Origin: Cyanobacteria bacterium FACHB-502
GTDB lineage: Bacteria > Cyanobacteriota > Cyanobacteriia > Elainellales > Elainellaceae
Direction: 5' to 3'
DNA length: 64,000 nucleotides
Assembly (NCBI GenBank): GCA_014695325.1
Contig: JACJNZ010000054.1
Span: 1-64,000, forward strand
Numbering within the stretch: position 1 is the first letter of the stretch; the number at the start of each line of letters is the position of its first letter. The translations under genes and the position numbers were made by a program. The notes under the pieces were generated by a model. The model saw nothing but the letters and a program-made list of their open reading frames with translations. It did no database searches and was not told the DNA's origin. Of the stretch, positions 17,701 through 26,330 are shown piece after piece.

Positions 17701-18569
17701 CAACGATCGATAATCCGCGTCCTGATAAGAGCATCAACAGAATGAGTCATACAATTCTGTCCAGCCTGTTCACAACTCCATTCCTGAACAATTAATTGAC
17801 AGACTCTTTGCGTTAAAAACGGTTGTCCATCCGTCCATCGTAAAACTTCGCGTAACGTTATCTCAGGATCGGGCACAACACCTTTGAATCCTTCCGCTAA
17901 AACTTGGGCTTCGTGTTCAACAAAGCCATACAAATCGATCGCTCTACCAATGTTAAAAGGGGTGCGATTGATATCACTAATCAGATCGCCAGGAGTTGCA
18001 ACACCTAGCAGCGCAAAGGTGAGCCGACGATAGGCAGCATGGTGTGCTCGCTTGTTATAGCAGGCGCGAATCAGAACAAAAAAATCATCGAGTGAGTCTC
18101 GAAAACTGAGAACGCTGTCGATTTCATCAATGAAAACCACAATCGACTGAGACTGTTTTAATAAAATCTCTTCAATGAGTTGGCTTAGCCGCTGCACCGG
18201 AGAGAGGGAACTGCGATCGCGCCACCAGGTCATAAACTCCGCAGCATTAAACAGGCCTAGTTGGCTCACCAGCTTGTAGGCAACGCCGCCGTACCACTGC
18301 TCCAGAGACACCTGATTGCCAATGTCAGAAATATCGATCGCGACACAGGCAATTCCCTCCGCCTGCAAACGATTCATCACCTGTACCTGAAGGCTGGATT
18401 TCCCCATCTGACGCGAGTTCAACACATAGCAAAACTCACCTGCCTTCAGCCCCTCATACAAATCGAGGTCAGCCTGCCGCCTGACGTAGGTAGGAGCCTG
18501 TTCGGGTAAAGTGCCGCCTGCCTGGTAATAGGGATAGTGAGCGACCGTTCGATTGGGATGTGCTGTCAT
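14709..18569 (-). CDS. AAA-like (AAA_35) NTPase with membrane segment and WD40 propeller(s)
   Basis: The 1286-residue protein has an N-terminal AAA-like STAND-type NTPase in about residues 25-330. Its Walker A variant is S-R-Q-M-G-K-S-S-L and its Walker B is [12 protein letters not shown]. It also has T-P-F-N-I-G-R-A-I and [10 protein letters not shown], which are typical of cyanobacterial AAA_35 proteins. A coiled stretch, then a membrane helix ([19 protein letters not shown]) at about 480-500, separate it from roughly 14 WD40 repeats (F-S-P-D-G-Q.., I-x-L-W-x-x-Q-G-x). STAND ATPases with WD40 sensors act as ligand-gated signalling switches. It is divergent from a second AAA_35 gene and leads a run of co-oriented genes. 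Confidence 0.88.
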   Translation of the reverse strand: MTAHPNRTVAHYPYYQAGGTLPEQAPTYVRRQADLDLYEGLKAGEFCYVLNSRQMGKSSLQVQVMNRLQAEGIACVAIDISDIGNQVSLEQWYGGVAYKLVSQLGLFNAAEFMTWWRDRSSLSPVQRLSQLIEEILLKQSQSIVVFIDEIDSVLSFRDSLDDFFVLIRACYNKRAHHAAYRRLTFALLGVATPGDLISDINRTPFNIGRAIDLYGFVEHEAQVLAEGFKGVVPDPEITLREVLRWTDGQPFLTQRVCQLIVQEWSCEQAGQNCMTHSVDALIRTRIIDRWEAQDYPEHLKTIRDRLLRNEQWAGRLLGLYQQILLSPSQSIPADDSREQMELKLSGLVVQRQGRLWVANRIYATVFDPIWVGEQLDKLRIYNEAIAAWLNSDRQDDSRLLRGQALREALDWSAGKSLSDEDYQFLAASQAVENRTIQLEKLEAQIGWDIEKQEKESIARANQILTQANQTAKRRIRIGLVVLVASIVGAAIAALFAQNALEKQQTALAGTRLERQGMTVLRQFETSELDALVSAMKAGQALNQLVRGNRPWAEYPAISPVRALHQVLSQIREQNRVTGFPANLGAVEFSPDGELVAVASASPSAGVHAAAQLWTTQGKQIATLGDHGGTELEMAFSPDGQLLATSGFDGKIRLWDRQGDYPEGGTALHRLRELQQPQNRPVFGLAFSPDNERLAAASVEAVDVWSSQGRYQFKLEGFEGNIHAVQFSPNGQYLAAIDERGNVKIASRSGQTLASFKASPHLKMQWSPNNQHLLTVGMDGIGQVWTLSGDRFGEIKIPGNGNVAHSQIADAEFLSSNEIVAITINGDVTYWTPEGKQQTPRVPGNRSKSQTITPVEANLHLSPQGNHLIFSDFSGKIYLGQQLKAVKPIVSMMQGQGRILNAWFSPEGNRLLTFSSAGTIQEWNLQSFNYYPLQGTSSDFMPSTDVNGAADRVIGISAEGKAQLWDTAGRRLTTLDTSGQSYLQTQFSQDGQVIAIAGQEGLIRLWNPQGQLLQELKGRLPYVSSLALSRDGSHIAAATTDNQIHLWNREGKVLLQTRLSSTSSINALRISPNAEWIAAGQADGTGTLTIWSSNGQRQASFKAHDQALIALQFSPDNQHLVTTGLEGTIKIWTAQGQLVKTLEQTQPDAYSIEFSPDGQYFVTTGMNGNIKVWSRQGQLLSDFTGHTDSIFRIAFSPDRRSFATLASTELRLWTLDGQLLSDMSVSEGTHNISFSKDGQTIFTVGNNNTIHHWQVPELPGLLKQGCNWLSPYFTHHPDLRDTLQCPS

Positions 18570-18883
18570 AGTTAGTTAGACAAGAAATGAGGGAAATAGA
18601 TTCTGGGAATCTGTGGTTATCTCCTATGAAAGTTGAGAGGTTAGTGAGTTCAGGCAGGAAAACTTTATGTTGCAATCAAGTTTTCATCGACTTTATTGAG
18701 CTTGACTCCTATCCTGCACCAAAACAGCGATCGTCAAAGCATTGAAGAAGGAGAATTGTGCCGTCCTAGATGTTCGTCCGAAACGGGTAAGTGACGGCTA
18801 TACTACCGGGGTTTGTTCCATTCGTCATAATTGAAATTGCCAACACGCTGAGATTCTGTTTTGTTCTCCCCTTTGCCCTGACT

Positions 18884-20668
18884 ATGCCGCGATCGCTCAA
18901 ACTCCGTCAGTCCTGTATCTCTGACATAAAGCTGTCTCTATTGCGAAACGGATTTCCCAGCCAGCGGCTCCTCGCTGAGCAGCTTGAGATTGCCCAATCA
19001 ACGGTCAGTCATTTTCTCAATGGCAAACCCGTAGATTTCGTTAATTTTGTAGAACTTTGTCAAGCGTTGGGGCGGGATTGGCGCGATCTCGCCGACCTAG
19101 AAGCAGAACCACCCGCGGAACAAACTCAGCCAAAGTTGAACGGGCAGGACAGTACTGTAACCATTTTGATTAGCGGTGATGCAAGCTGTGCTGAACTGAT
19201 CACGCAGCTTCAGCAGTCGTGTGCCCAAACTCGGCATCAAGTGGTGACCCCCTCCACGCCTTTGCTATCTGCCGAAAATCTGCAATTCTCGGATTACTGG
19301 CTGTTGCTGTTAACAGAACAATCCATTGCTAGTGAAGCAACTCTAGCAAACGTTCAGCTTGCCAGGGAATTGCAGACGAAAAGGTGCCAGCCTGGAATTT
19401 TGCCGATACTGCTCAACTTACCCTGGATGCAGCGATTACCGTTTGATTTACTGAGCTATTTGCAGGACAGCCAACCGTGGCAATGGCAGCTATCTGAATC
19501 ATTTACCCGATTATCATCAGCTCTGTTGGAGGTTTTGAAACAGCGGCGGATGACTCTTCCGGCTAACCATGAGCTTGCCATATCTTGGAGACAGCTAACA
19601 ACGCCTACTGACCAATCACCTCTTCCACCTCTCCCCAGCGCAGCTCCTGAAATCCCCGGTGGGCAAATCGATCTCGAATCGCAGTTTTATATCCAGCGAC
19701 CTCCGATCGAGACATTATGCTACGAAGCGATCGCCCAACCCGGGGCCCTCATTCGGATCAAAGCCCCCCGCCAAATGGGCAAAACCTCCTTAATGGCTCG
19801 CATTCTTCATCAGGCAAAACAGCAAGGAGCGCGGGCTATCCCCCTGAGCTTTCAGCTTGCTAATCAGCGCAGCCTGACCAACCCCGATACGTTTCTCCAG
19901 TGGTTCTGTGCGAGTGTAAGTTTAGAATTGGGACTGCTTGACCCTGACCAACTGGCAAGCCACTGGCAACTTGCTCCCGTTATTGGCAGCAACCAATGCT
20001 GCAAAGCCTACTTTGAACAGTATTTGCTGCCGTCTCTCTCCACTCCCCTAGCCCTGGGCTTAGATGAAGTCGATCGCGTCTTTGCAAACCTCGAAATTGC
20101 TGATGATTTTTTTGGGCTATTGCGTGCCCTCCATGAAGAAGCAAAACGGCGAGAGATTTGGAAGAATATTCGTCTGATTGTCGTGCATTCCACAGAGGTT
20201 TATATTCCGCTTGATATCAACAAATCTCCGTTTAACGTCGGGCTACCGATCGAGTTACCAGAATTCACGGTGCCTCAGGTGGAGGAATTGGTGCAGCGTT
20301 ATGGTCTTGCACTCTCTCCTGAAGCTATCCAAGCCTTAATGGAATTGATTGGAGGACATCCGTTTTTGGTGCGATTGGCACTGTATGCGATCGCTCACCA
20401 AACTCTGAGCTTTGATCAACTCCTGCAAGAGACCTTCATAACAGGCAGCATTTATGCAGATCATCTGCGTCGCCACCTCAGCAATCTCGAACGCAATCCG
20501 TTTTTAATGCAAGCATTTCGGGACATTGTTTTGCACGAGACCCCCGTGCGGCTTCCCTCCGAACAAGCCTTTAAACTAGACAGTATGGGGCTGGTTAAAT
20601 TAGTAGGGAATACTGCGCTGCCCCGATGCAAGCTCTATCGTAACTACTTCCGTCGCTACTTTGAATGA
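18884..20668 (+). CDS. HTH / TIR-like / AAA_35 signalling ATPase
   Basis: The 594-residue protein has three parts. Residues 1-75 hold an HTH (G-F-P-S-Q-R-L-L-A-E-Q-L, S-T-V-S-H-F-L-N-G-K-P-V-D). About 90-230 is a Rossmann-like region with D-Y-W-L-L-L-L-T-E-Q-S and I-L-P-I-L-L-N, reminiscent of the degenerate TIR domain found ahead of cyanobacterial AAA_35 modules. About 265-594 is the ATPase, with Walker A A-P-R-Q-M-G-K-T-S-L, Walker B L-A-L-G-L-D-E-V-D-R-V and F-N-V-G-L-P-I. An upstream in-frame start (18791) would add a hydrophobic leader, but M-P-R-S-L-K is the usual beginning of this HTH. There is no C-terminal sensor repeat. It is divergent from the AAA-WD40 gene across 314 bp. Confidence 0.75.
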   Translation: MPRSLKLRQSCISDIKLSLLRNGFPSQRLLAEQLEIAQSTVSHFLNGKPVDFVNFVELCQALGRDWRDLADLEAEPPAEQTQPKLNGQDSTVTILISGDASCAELITQLQQSCAQTRHQVVTPSTPLLSAENLQFSDYWLLLLTEQSIASEATLANVQLARELQTKRCQPGILPILLNLPWMQRLPFDLLSYLQDSQPWQWQLSESFTRLSSALLEVLKQRRMTLPANHELAISWRQLTTPTDQSPLPPLPSAAPEIPGGQIDLESQFYIQRPPIETLCYEAIAQPGALIRIKAPRQMGKTSLMARILHQAKQQGARAIPLSFQLANQRSLTNPDTFLQWFCASVSLELGLLDPDQLASHWQLAPVIGSNQCCKAYFEQYLLPSLSTPLALGLDEVDRVFANLEIADDFFGLLRALHEEAKRREIWKNIRLIVVHSTEVYIPLDINKSPFNVGLPIELPEFTVPQVEELVQRYGLALSPEAIQALMELIGGHPFLVRLALYAIAHQTLSFDQLLQETFITGSIYADHLRRHLSNLERNPFLMQAFRDIVLHETPVRLPSEQAFKLDSMGLVKLVGNTALPRCKLYRNYFRRYFE

Positions 20669-20706
20669 GCCAGATAAATGAATGAGTCAGATAAACGAAA
20701 CTGTCA

Positions 20707-20997
20707 GAGCAGTTGTGTCGCAAATACTTTTTAGTGACAAACTTAGTGACAAACACAGTATCTCGTTCGCGTTCCGTTAAGCGCTAATTCCGAAGAATGC
20801 TTCAATCAATTTTACTTGAGACACACTGTCTCCTTTGCTGATTCCCTTGACTTGTCCTTTGCGAATTAGACTCATTGCTTCAATACAATGATTTCGGGCA
20901 GGAAGTGTTTCCACTTCAACAAGAATTGGGAGGCTATTTAGGGTGTGACTAGAGAAAATTGAGCTTCCCCACCTTGTCATTTATACGACACAACCAA
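20707..20997 (-). mobile_element. IS6-family remnant with both ends, internally deleted
   Basis: The minus-strand frame 20980-20777 ends in L-I-R-K-G-Q-V-K-G-I-S-K-G-D-S-V-S-Q-V and F-G-I-S-A-stop, the C-terminus of cyanobacterial IS6-type transposases. Downstream of the stop at 20710-20740 is the element end GTTGTGTCGCAAATAC followed by TTTTTAGTGACAAAC. At 20983-20997 is a matching inverted end (ACGACACAACC). Almost the whole transposase is missing, leaving a stub of about 290 bp flanked by terminal repeats. Such a stub could be moved in trans. The same terminus occurs at 56098-56130. Confidence 0.7.
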
Positions 20998-21186
20998 ATC
21001 TTGAAGGGTCAGCACTGTACAACATTACCGTAGTGCCGTTCGTATAAGATTTACCTCTTGAGGCTTTCCTATTGTGCTTAAGCTCATTATATAAATGTTT
21101 TGTAACGTTTTTGCTTAAACCTTACAAAATTCTTAGGAAAACGCTAGGCAACAATCGCAGCGCAAATTCTGGAAGTAAAACTGAGA

Positions 21187-21549
21187 TTAATCCTTCTTTG
21201 GCTCCGAAAAGTCTCGCGCGACTAGATGCGATCGCTCCTGCTGCCTTTGCATCAGTTCATCCAAGAGCTTAAGCTGCTGCTCCAGTTCAACGATCGCATC
21301 CCGTCGCACGATTGATCGCTCCCAAGCAAGGTGCTGGCCACTGCCAATGCGCCCTAGAGAACGAACAGTTTGCTTACCCACACTTTCCTCCTTTACTAGG
21401 CGAGCATAGTAGTAGGTCTTGCCTGCCTTAGAAGTCGTCGTTGTTGTTGTGAGAAAATAACGTGCTGGAGCTACAGACCCACTTTTGCGAATTGCTTCGA
21501 TGCAATTTAAAAGGCATTGCTTCTCGGCTTCGAGGTGAGAAGAGAACAT
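21187..21549 (-). CDS. Conserved-looking hypothetical protein
   Basis: This is a 120-residue soluble protein with a threonine run (T-T-T-T-T-T) near residue 37, a basic middle (Y-Y-Y-A-R-L-V-K-E-E, T-V-R-S-L-G-R-I-G-S) and a heptad-like C-terminal helix (I-V-E-L-E-Q-Q-L-K-L-L-D-E-L-M-Q-R-Q-Q). The S-L-G-R-I and Y-x-A-R-L-V motifs recall proteins encoded near transposons, but I cannot name a family. The second ATG (21549) is given as start. It is isolated between the IS6 stub and the 44-bp repeat, and is a possible cargo or accessory gene of a mobile element. Confidence 0.45.
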   Translation of the reverse strand: MFSSHLEAEKQCLLNCIEAIRKSGSVAPARYFLTTTTTTSKAGKTYYYARLVKEESVGKQTVRSLGRIGSGQHLAWERSIVRRDAIVELEQQLKLLDELMQRQQERSHLVARDFSEPKKD

Positions 21550-21813
21550 CATTATTTTCGTAATGTTTGCTTGTCTATCTTACAAAAATAACTGATCGGG
21601 GAAGACTTTACATCCGCACTTGCAAATTTGAAAAATCATTCTGATTTTGTCAGATTAGATTTTTAACCTTACAAAAATTGTCAAAACACTTAGAAGCCAA
21701 AGAAGCGCGAATTCCTAGATGATTAAGAACCAAAGGCAGCTGCAATATTATAGAAGCAATAAACCATAAGCTGTGCCACATCGCCTAATCAGGGTGCAAT
21801 GTAGTTGCAGCAG

Positions 21814-21857
21814 TACTGTCAACTCAACTAGACAAATTTAAGAATAAGCAGATAGTC
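21814..21857 (+). repeat. 44-bp direct repeat, left copy (bounds the sugar operon)
   Basis: It starts TACTGT and ends GATAGTC, with the invariant core GACAAATTTAAGAATAAG. It matches the copy at 27814-27857 in the same orientation with three differences, and lies exactly 6,000 bp from it. The two copies enclose the ABC-transporter/epimerase/xylulokinase cluster together with two small features. Confidence 0.85.
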
Positions 21858-21880
21858 CCTGGCAAGTTGGAATCACAGGA

Positions 21881-22108
21881 TTATGCGGCAGGTTTCAACC
21901 CAACAATCTCTTGCCAATCCTGAATCCGTTGGCGCATCTGTTCACGGTAGCACTGAGCGGTGAGCGGGTGTTGTTTCGGACGGAAACTGTGGCACATCCT
22001 GCAAAAGAGCATTCGACGATACGAAACATTAGCGTCATGGGCTGCCGAAGCTATCTTCGGCTCGACCCACCTCAGAGAATGCATCTGTGACGATCGCAAT
22101 ATCTCCAT
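21881..22108 (-). CDS. Small Cys-pair hypothetical protein
   Basis: This is a 75-residue frame with C-R-M-C in its middle (S-Y-R-R-M-L-F-C-R-M-C-H-S-F-R), followed by a polar helix (C-Y-R-E-Q-M-R-Q-R-I-Q-D-W-Q-E). The paired cysteines and histidines could bind a metal. A purine-rich stretch (GAGGACGGGGAG) directly precedes the ATG. I do not recognise the family. The gene lies next to the left 44-bp repeat. It may be a chance ORF in its N-terminal part. Confidence 0.35.
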   Translation of the reverse strand: MEILRSSQMHSLRWVEPKIASAAHDANVSYRRMLFCRMCHSFRPKQHPLTAQCYREQMRQRIQDWQEIVGLKPAA

Positions 22109-22116
22109 CTCCCCGT

Positions 22117-22162
22117 CCTCGTTTTACTTTCTTTGCTATCCTCGTTTTACTTTCTTTGCTAT
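22117..22162. repeat. 23-bp perfect tandem duplication
   Basis: The unit starts CCTCGTTTTACTTTC and ends TTTGCTAT. It occurs at 22117-22139 and again, without change, at 22140-22162. It lies upstream of the Cys-pair ORF. The rest of the gap up to 22421 is AT-rich and holds the inverted repeat annotated separately; I see no gene there. Confidence 0.85.
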
Positions 22163-22291
22163 TTTTGTTTATCATTCGTGTCCATCGAATCATCATTGAG
22201 GTCAGTCTTTAGGTGGACGCACAGTTTTATGCCTCCGTAGAAGATAGAAAAATAAAGTTTTCCAGGATAAACGCACTACAATTTTGTAAAT

Positions 22292-22343
22292 GAATATTCT
22301 CTAGACATCATTCTCTAATAAACACTACATCTAGAGAAGATTC
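22292..22343 (+). promoter_or_regulatory. Inverted repeat upstream of the sugar operon, candidate operator
   Basis: The left arm GAATATTCTCTAGA (22292-22305) and right arm TCTAGAGAAGATTC (22330-22343) are complementary at 13 of 14 positions, with a 24-bp spacer. The spacer carries a further TTCTCTA half-site (22311-22317). It lies about 80 bp before the first start codon of the operon. A sugar-responsive regulator is plausible, but none is encoded beside it. Confidence 0.5.
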
Positions 22344-22421
22344 TGAATAAAATTCAAAATTTGTCTTTGTTTATGAAGATGCGTTTGCCCTAGGGATAGT
22401 CTCACGATAGGAGGCATGAAA

Positions 22422-23471
22422 GTGGGCAAGAAACGATGCGACATGAGGAGTGCTTCAGTGCTTTTGGTCGCGGTGATGGTACTCGCGGGCTGTAGTGGAC
22501 CTCAACGCAATAACAGCAGTAATGAGAGTAGCAATCAAAATGGAGGGAACACACAACCTGTTGCTGCAGTGATTAAAGGATTAGATAATCCCTTCTTCCA
22601 AACAATGCAGCAGGGCATTGAAGATCAGGCAAAAACCGCAGGTACGACTGTCACAGTGCAGGCAGCCAATAGTTTAAACGACACGACAGGACAGGCTGAT
22701 AAAGTGCAGGCATTGGCGGGGCAAAATTATGGCTGTTTTATCATCAATCCCATCACACAAACAAACTTAGTGCAGCCCCTTGTTCAGGTTGCTAATGCAG
22801 GCAAGCATATCGTTAACATTGATAGCCCGATCAGTAAGGAGGCTGCACAGACAGCTAATCTGAAGCTCTCGACTTACATTGGCACCGATAACGTGAGTGC
22901 GGGTAGATTGGCTGCTGAGGAAATGGCTAGATTGCTGCCGGATGGTGGAGATGTCGCTTTGATAGGCGGTGTTTCTGGAGATGCAACTAGTCAGGCTAGG
23001 CTGGAAGGCTTTCAACAAGGCATTCCCAATAACATTCGGATTGTGCAAACCGTTTCCGCAGATTGGGAGCGGCAGAAAGCATTGACCGCCGCTGGAGACA
23101 TTCTGCGGGCACGCCCCGATTTGAAAGGATTCTTTGCTGCGAATGACGATATGGGATTAGGAGTGGTTCGAGCACTCGCTGATGGGGGACAACAATCTCA
23201 AGTGAAGGTGATTAGTGTAGACGGACTCCAAGATGCCATTAAAGCAGTGCAGCAGGGGACGTTGTCAGCAACGGTTGCTCAGTATCCTTATGCGATCGGA
23301 GCAATGGGCATGGACGCATGTCGGGCAGCAATTGCGGGTGAAACCCTGCCACAGGACGTGACTGCCCCCGTTGCCGTGGTGAACAGGAGCAATGCAGATC
23401 GAGCGCTGCAAAGTTTCCCCAAACCCTTCTCTGACTATGAAAACCCCTTTGCCGATCTGCTGGGGCAGTAA
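22422..23471 (+). CDS. Ribose-type sugar ABC transporter, substrate-binding lipoprotein
   Basis: This is a protein of about 349 residues with a lipoprotein signal (L-L-V-A-V-M-V-L-A-G-C; cysteine near residue 24), an Asn/Ser-rich tether, and a periplasmic-binding fold of the RbsB/sugar type (N-P-F-F-Q-T-M-Q-Q-G-I-E-D-Q-A, D-K-V-Q-A-L, F-F-A-A-N-D-D-M-G-L-G-V). It captures a pentose or related sugar for the permease encoded next. AGGAGG (22409-22414) is one base from an ATG at 22416 but seven bases from the GTG at 22422, so the GTG is the likelier start. It is the first gene of a five-gene operon. Confidence 0.9.
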   Translation: MGKKRCDMRSASVLLVAVMVLAGCSGPQRNNSSNESSNQNGGNTQPVAAVIKGLDNPFFQTMQQGIEDQAKTAGTTVTVQAANSLNDTTGQADKVQALAGQNYGCFIINPITQTNLVQPLVQVANAGKHIVNIDSPISKEAAQTANLKLSTYIGTDNVSAGRLAAEEMARLLPDGGDVALIGGVSGDATSQARLEGFQQGIPNNIRIVQTVSADWERQKALTAAGDILRARPDLKGFFAANDDMGLGVVRALADGGQQSQVKVISVDGLQDAIKAVQQGTLSATVAQYPYAIGAMGMDACRAAIAGETLPQDVTAPVAVVNRSNADRALQSFPKPFSDYENPFADLLGQ

Positions 23472-23573
23472 AGCCTGAAGCAGCGATCGCCATTTCTTGC
23501 CGTAGGGGTGTTTCTTCAAATGCCCCTGCGATTGCCCATTGATGCGATTTCCCTACATCGTAGAAGGTATGCC

Positions 23574-24533
23574 ATGACACAGGCTCATACATCTCCAACC
23601 TTGGGGCGACTGCGAGACCCTAGCTTCTGGGCAGATTGGACAGCAGCCGTCGCGCTAGTTCTGTTAATTATCGTTTTTAGCATTGCTTCCCCGGTATTCC
23701 TGACGGTGGGGAATGTGCAAGCCCTTCTGCTCGCAGCAGCAATTCTCGTCGTGCTGACGATTGGACAAACTTACGTCATTTTGACTGGAGGAATTGATCT
23801 ATCTGTCGCTTCGATCTTGACGCTAGGAAGTGTCGTGCTTGGGCAAGCCTATAGTCGCGGCTGGGGAATTGGAGTGGCGTGCTTGTTGGCAATCGCGGCA
23901 GGTGCTCTCCTAGGACTAATTAATGGGCTCGTCATCGCTAAAGGCAAAATTACTGATTTTATTGTAACCCTTGGTTCTCTTAGTGCAGCGGCAGGCGCAG
24001 CCTTAGTGCTATCCGATGGGAAGCCCGTCCAAATTGCCAGTCCTTTTCTATTAAGGTTCGCGACGGGCGGTCTGGGTCTTATCAGCTATTTTGTGATTTT
24101 GGCGGCGATTATCGCTATCATCGCGCATATTGTGCTGTTCCATAATCGATTTGGTACTCATCTGCTAGCGACAGGGGGAGATACAGAAGCAGCACGGGCA
24201 ACGGGAATTAACACCGATCGCATGAAAATCATGGCTTATATGATCTCCGGCTGCTTAGCAGGAATCGCCAGTATTATGCTAACTGCTCGTGTAGGCGCAG
24301 CAGAGCCTGCCTCGAATACCAGTTTTCTGCTCAATTCTGTGGCGGCTGTGGTGCTGGGGGGTGTCAGTTTGTTTGGTGGACGAGGCACAGTTGCGGGTCC
24401 AGTCATCGGTGCGTTGTTGCTCACAGCGCTTGTTAATGGTTTGACGTTGCTGTCGGTTTCCCAGTTTTATCAGCCACTGGCGGTCGGGATTGTCGTTGTT
24501 CTTGCCGCCTTGCTTATGAGGTATCAACAATGA
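23574..24533 (+). CDS. Ribose-type sugar ABC transporter permease
   Basis: The 319-residue integral membrane protein has about nine to ten helices and the RbsC-family signatures T-I-G-Q-T-Y-V-I-L-T-G-G-I-D-L-S-V-A and G-G-V-S-L-F-G-G-R-G-T-V-A-G-P. It forms the inner-membrane channel, presumably as a homodimer. The start at 23574 has AGAAGG at a good distance; the upstream in-frame ATGs encode a basic leader that is unlikely to be translated. Its stop overlaps the next start by four bases (ATGA), indicating translational coupling with the ATPase. Confidence 0.92.
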   Translation: MTQAHTSPTLGRLRDPSFWADWTAAVALVLLIIVFSIASPVFLTVGNVQALLLAAAILVVLTIGQTYVILTGGIDLSVASILTLGSVVLGQAYSRGWGIGVACLLAIAAGALLGLINGLVIAKGKITDFIVTLGSLSAAAGAALVLSDGKPVQIASPFLLRFATGGLGLISYFVILAAIIAIIAHIVLFHNRFGTHLLATGGDTEAARATGINTDRMKIMAYMISGCLAGIASIMLTARVGAAEPASNTSFLLNSVAAVVLGGVSLFGGRGTVAGPVIGALLLTALVNGLTLLSVSQFYQPLAVGIVVVLAALLMRYQQ

Positions 24534-25414
24534 GTTTAGATGAACCGATTCATCCATCAGGAGATGGTTCGAACCCTTCCAATTCCATCTCATCCCCTTC
24601 TAGAAATGGGGGCCTTTCCCCGTCTACTAGAAATAGCTCAAGCGCAACAATACCCAATTCTTCAAACGTACTCTTGCATGTCGATCGGGTTAGCAAATGG
24701 TTTGGCAATGTTCATGCCATCACAGATATTACGATTTGGGCTTACAAAGGCGAGATTACGGCGATCGTTGGTGACAACGGGGCAGGAAAATCTACATTAA
24801 TCAAATGCATTTCAGGAGTGCATACGCCGACCGCAGGACAAATTCTCATCGATGGCAAACCCGTTCATTTTGCCTCCCCAGAAGATGCTCGACGGACAGG
24901 GATTGAAACGGTTTATCAAAACCTGGCGCTTTGCAATGACCTAAGCATTTGGCAGAATCTGTTTTTGAACCGCGAGTTGGTTAAACGGTTTGGACCGCTC
25001 GCATTTCTTGACCAGCGGACAATGCGGCGTCGATCTGCTGAAATGCTCAGTCGATTAGAGGTTAACATTCCCAGCATTAATGCCAGAGTACGGCGTCTAT
25101 CGGGTGGCCAGCGACAGGCAGTTGCTATCTCCCGCGCTGCAAGTTGGGGGTCGCACCTGGTGATTATGGATGAACCGACCGCAGCCCTTGGTGTACGCGA
25201 AACCGCTCGCGTTGAAGAATTGATTTTGCGGCTTCGAGATGATGGTTTGGCAGTGTTGCTCATCAGCCATAACTTCGATCAGGTAATGCGCCTTTCAAAC
25301 CAGATTTGGGTGATGCGCAGTGGTCATTTAGTCGGGGGACGACGCACTGAGAATACTAGCGGCAAAGAGCTGGTGGCGATGATTACAGGAGCCCAACAGG
25401 AGGAACAATCATGA
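24530..25414 (+). CDS. Ribose-type sugar ABC transporter ATP-binding protein (single NBD)
   Basis: The 294-residue protein has one nucleotide-binding domain: Walker A G-D-N-G-A-G-K-S-T (81-89), signature L-S-G-G-Q-R-Q, Walker B L-V-I-M-D-E-P-T, and the switch histidine in L-L-I-S-H-N. Classic RbsA/XylG proteins have two fused NBDs, so this is the shorter FrcA-like form that would dimerise. Residues 1-46 form a Ser/Asn/Pro-rich tail not usual in the family. It overlaps the permease and epimerase genes by ATGA at both ends. Confidence 0.9.
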   Translation: MSLDEPIHPSGDGSNPSNSISSPSRNGGLSPSTRNSSSATIPNSSNVLLHVDRVSKWFGNVHAITDITIWAYKGEITAIVGDNGAGKSTLIKCISGVHTPTAGQILIDGKPVHFASPEDARRTGIETVYQNLALCNDLSIWQNLFLNRELVKRFGPLAFLDQRTMRRRSAEMLSRLEVNIPSINARVRRLSGGQRQAVAISRAASWGSHLVIMDEPTAALGVRETARVEELILRLRDDGLAVLLISHNFDQVMRLSNQIWVMRSGHLVGGRRTENTSGKELVAMITGAQQEEQS

Positions 25415-26292
25415 ATCAAATTGGTGTCCACGCGCTGGTGTGGGTTGGAGGATGGAGCGAGGCGGAATGCCGAAGGGCGATCGAAAGTAGCAAGGCTGCG
25501 GGGTTTGATCTGATCGAAATCCCAGTTCTCGACCCTTCCACGATCGACATCGACATGACCCGGCAAGTCCTCCAGTCGGTTGGGCTGCAGGCAGGTTGCT
25601 CTCTAGGTCTCAGTTTTGATACCGATATTTCAAGCGTAGATCCAGCAATTGTGGCGGCAGGCGATCGCCTTCTCCATCAAGCTTTGGAGGTTGCTCGCGG
25701 CATTGGTGCTAACTATTTGGGGGGCATTCTCTATAGCGCTTTGGGCAAATATTCTCAAATGCCCACAAGGGAAGGGCGTGCAAACTGCGTTAATGTGTTG
25801 CGTGGCTTAGCGAGGGAGGCTGCTGCAGATGGCATCACGCTGGGTTTAGAAACCGTCAATCGGTATGAAAGTAACCTCCTCAATACAGCCGAGCAAACAA
25901 TCGAAATGATTGACGCGATCGGCGAGGACAATGTGGTGGTACACCTTGACACGTATCACATGAACATTGAAGAGTCGGGTTTTCGCACTCCGGTATTAAC
26001 TGCTGGCGATCGTCTAGGCTACGTGCATGTCGGGGAAAGCCACCGGGGTTACCTCGGCACGGGCACGATAGACTTTCCGACGCTGTTTGATGCGCTAGCT
26101 GAGATCAATTACCAGGGCACCATTACCTTTGAAAGCTTCTCCTCAGCAGTAGTTTCCCCCAATCTTTCCACAACGCTAGCGATCTGGCGCAATCTTTGGA
26201 GCGATGGGATGCATTTGGCTCGCCATGCGCGTCAGTTCATTGATCAAGGATTGCGAACCGCATCGCGATCGCTTGCTGAAGCGAACCCATAA
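25411..26292 (+). CDS. Ketose 3-epimerase (D-tagatose/D-allulose 3-epimerase family)
   Basis: This 293-residue TIM-barrel protein has the metal-site residues of the family in order: E147 (G-L-E-T-V-N-R-Y-E), D180 (H-L-D-T-Y-H-M-N), H206 (H-V-G-E-S-H-R-G) and E241 (F-E-S-F). These enzymes move the C3 configuration of ketoses, for example fructose/psicose, ribulose/xylulose or tagatose/sorbose, through an enediolate. Encoded between the importer ATPase and a xylulokinase, it would plausibly make D-xylulose from an imported or derived 2-ketose such as D-ribulose. It starts in an ATGA overlap with the previous gene. Confidence 0.87.
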   Translation: MNQIGVHALVWVGGWSEAECRRAIESSKAAGFDLIEIPVLDPSTIDIDMTRQVLQSVGLQAGCSLGLSFDTDISSVDPAIVAAGDRLLHQALEVARGIGANYLGGILYSALGKYSQMPTREGRANCVNVLRGLAREAAADGITLGLETVNRYESNLLNTAEQTIEMIDAIGEDNVVVHLDTYHMNIEESGFRTPVLTAGDRLGYVHVGESHRGYLGTGTIDFPTLFDALAEINYQGTITFESFSSAVVSPNLSTTLAIWRNLWSDGMHLARHARQFIDQGLRTASRSLAEANP

Positions 26293-26330
26293 CCGTTCTT
26301 CAACCCTTTCAACAAACCTTTAGAATTACC

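Noticed and set aside
22416-22421. ATG at 22416 as start of the sugar-binding lipoprotein
   Set aside because: It lies one base from AGGAGG, too close for initiation. GTG at 22422 has a seven-base spacing.
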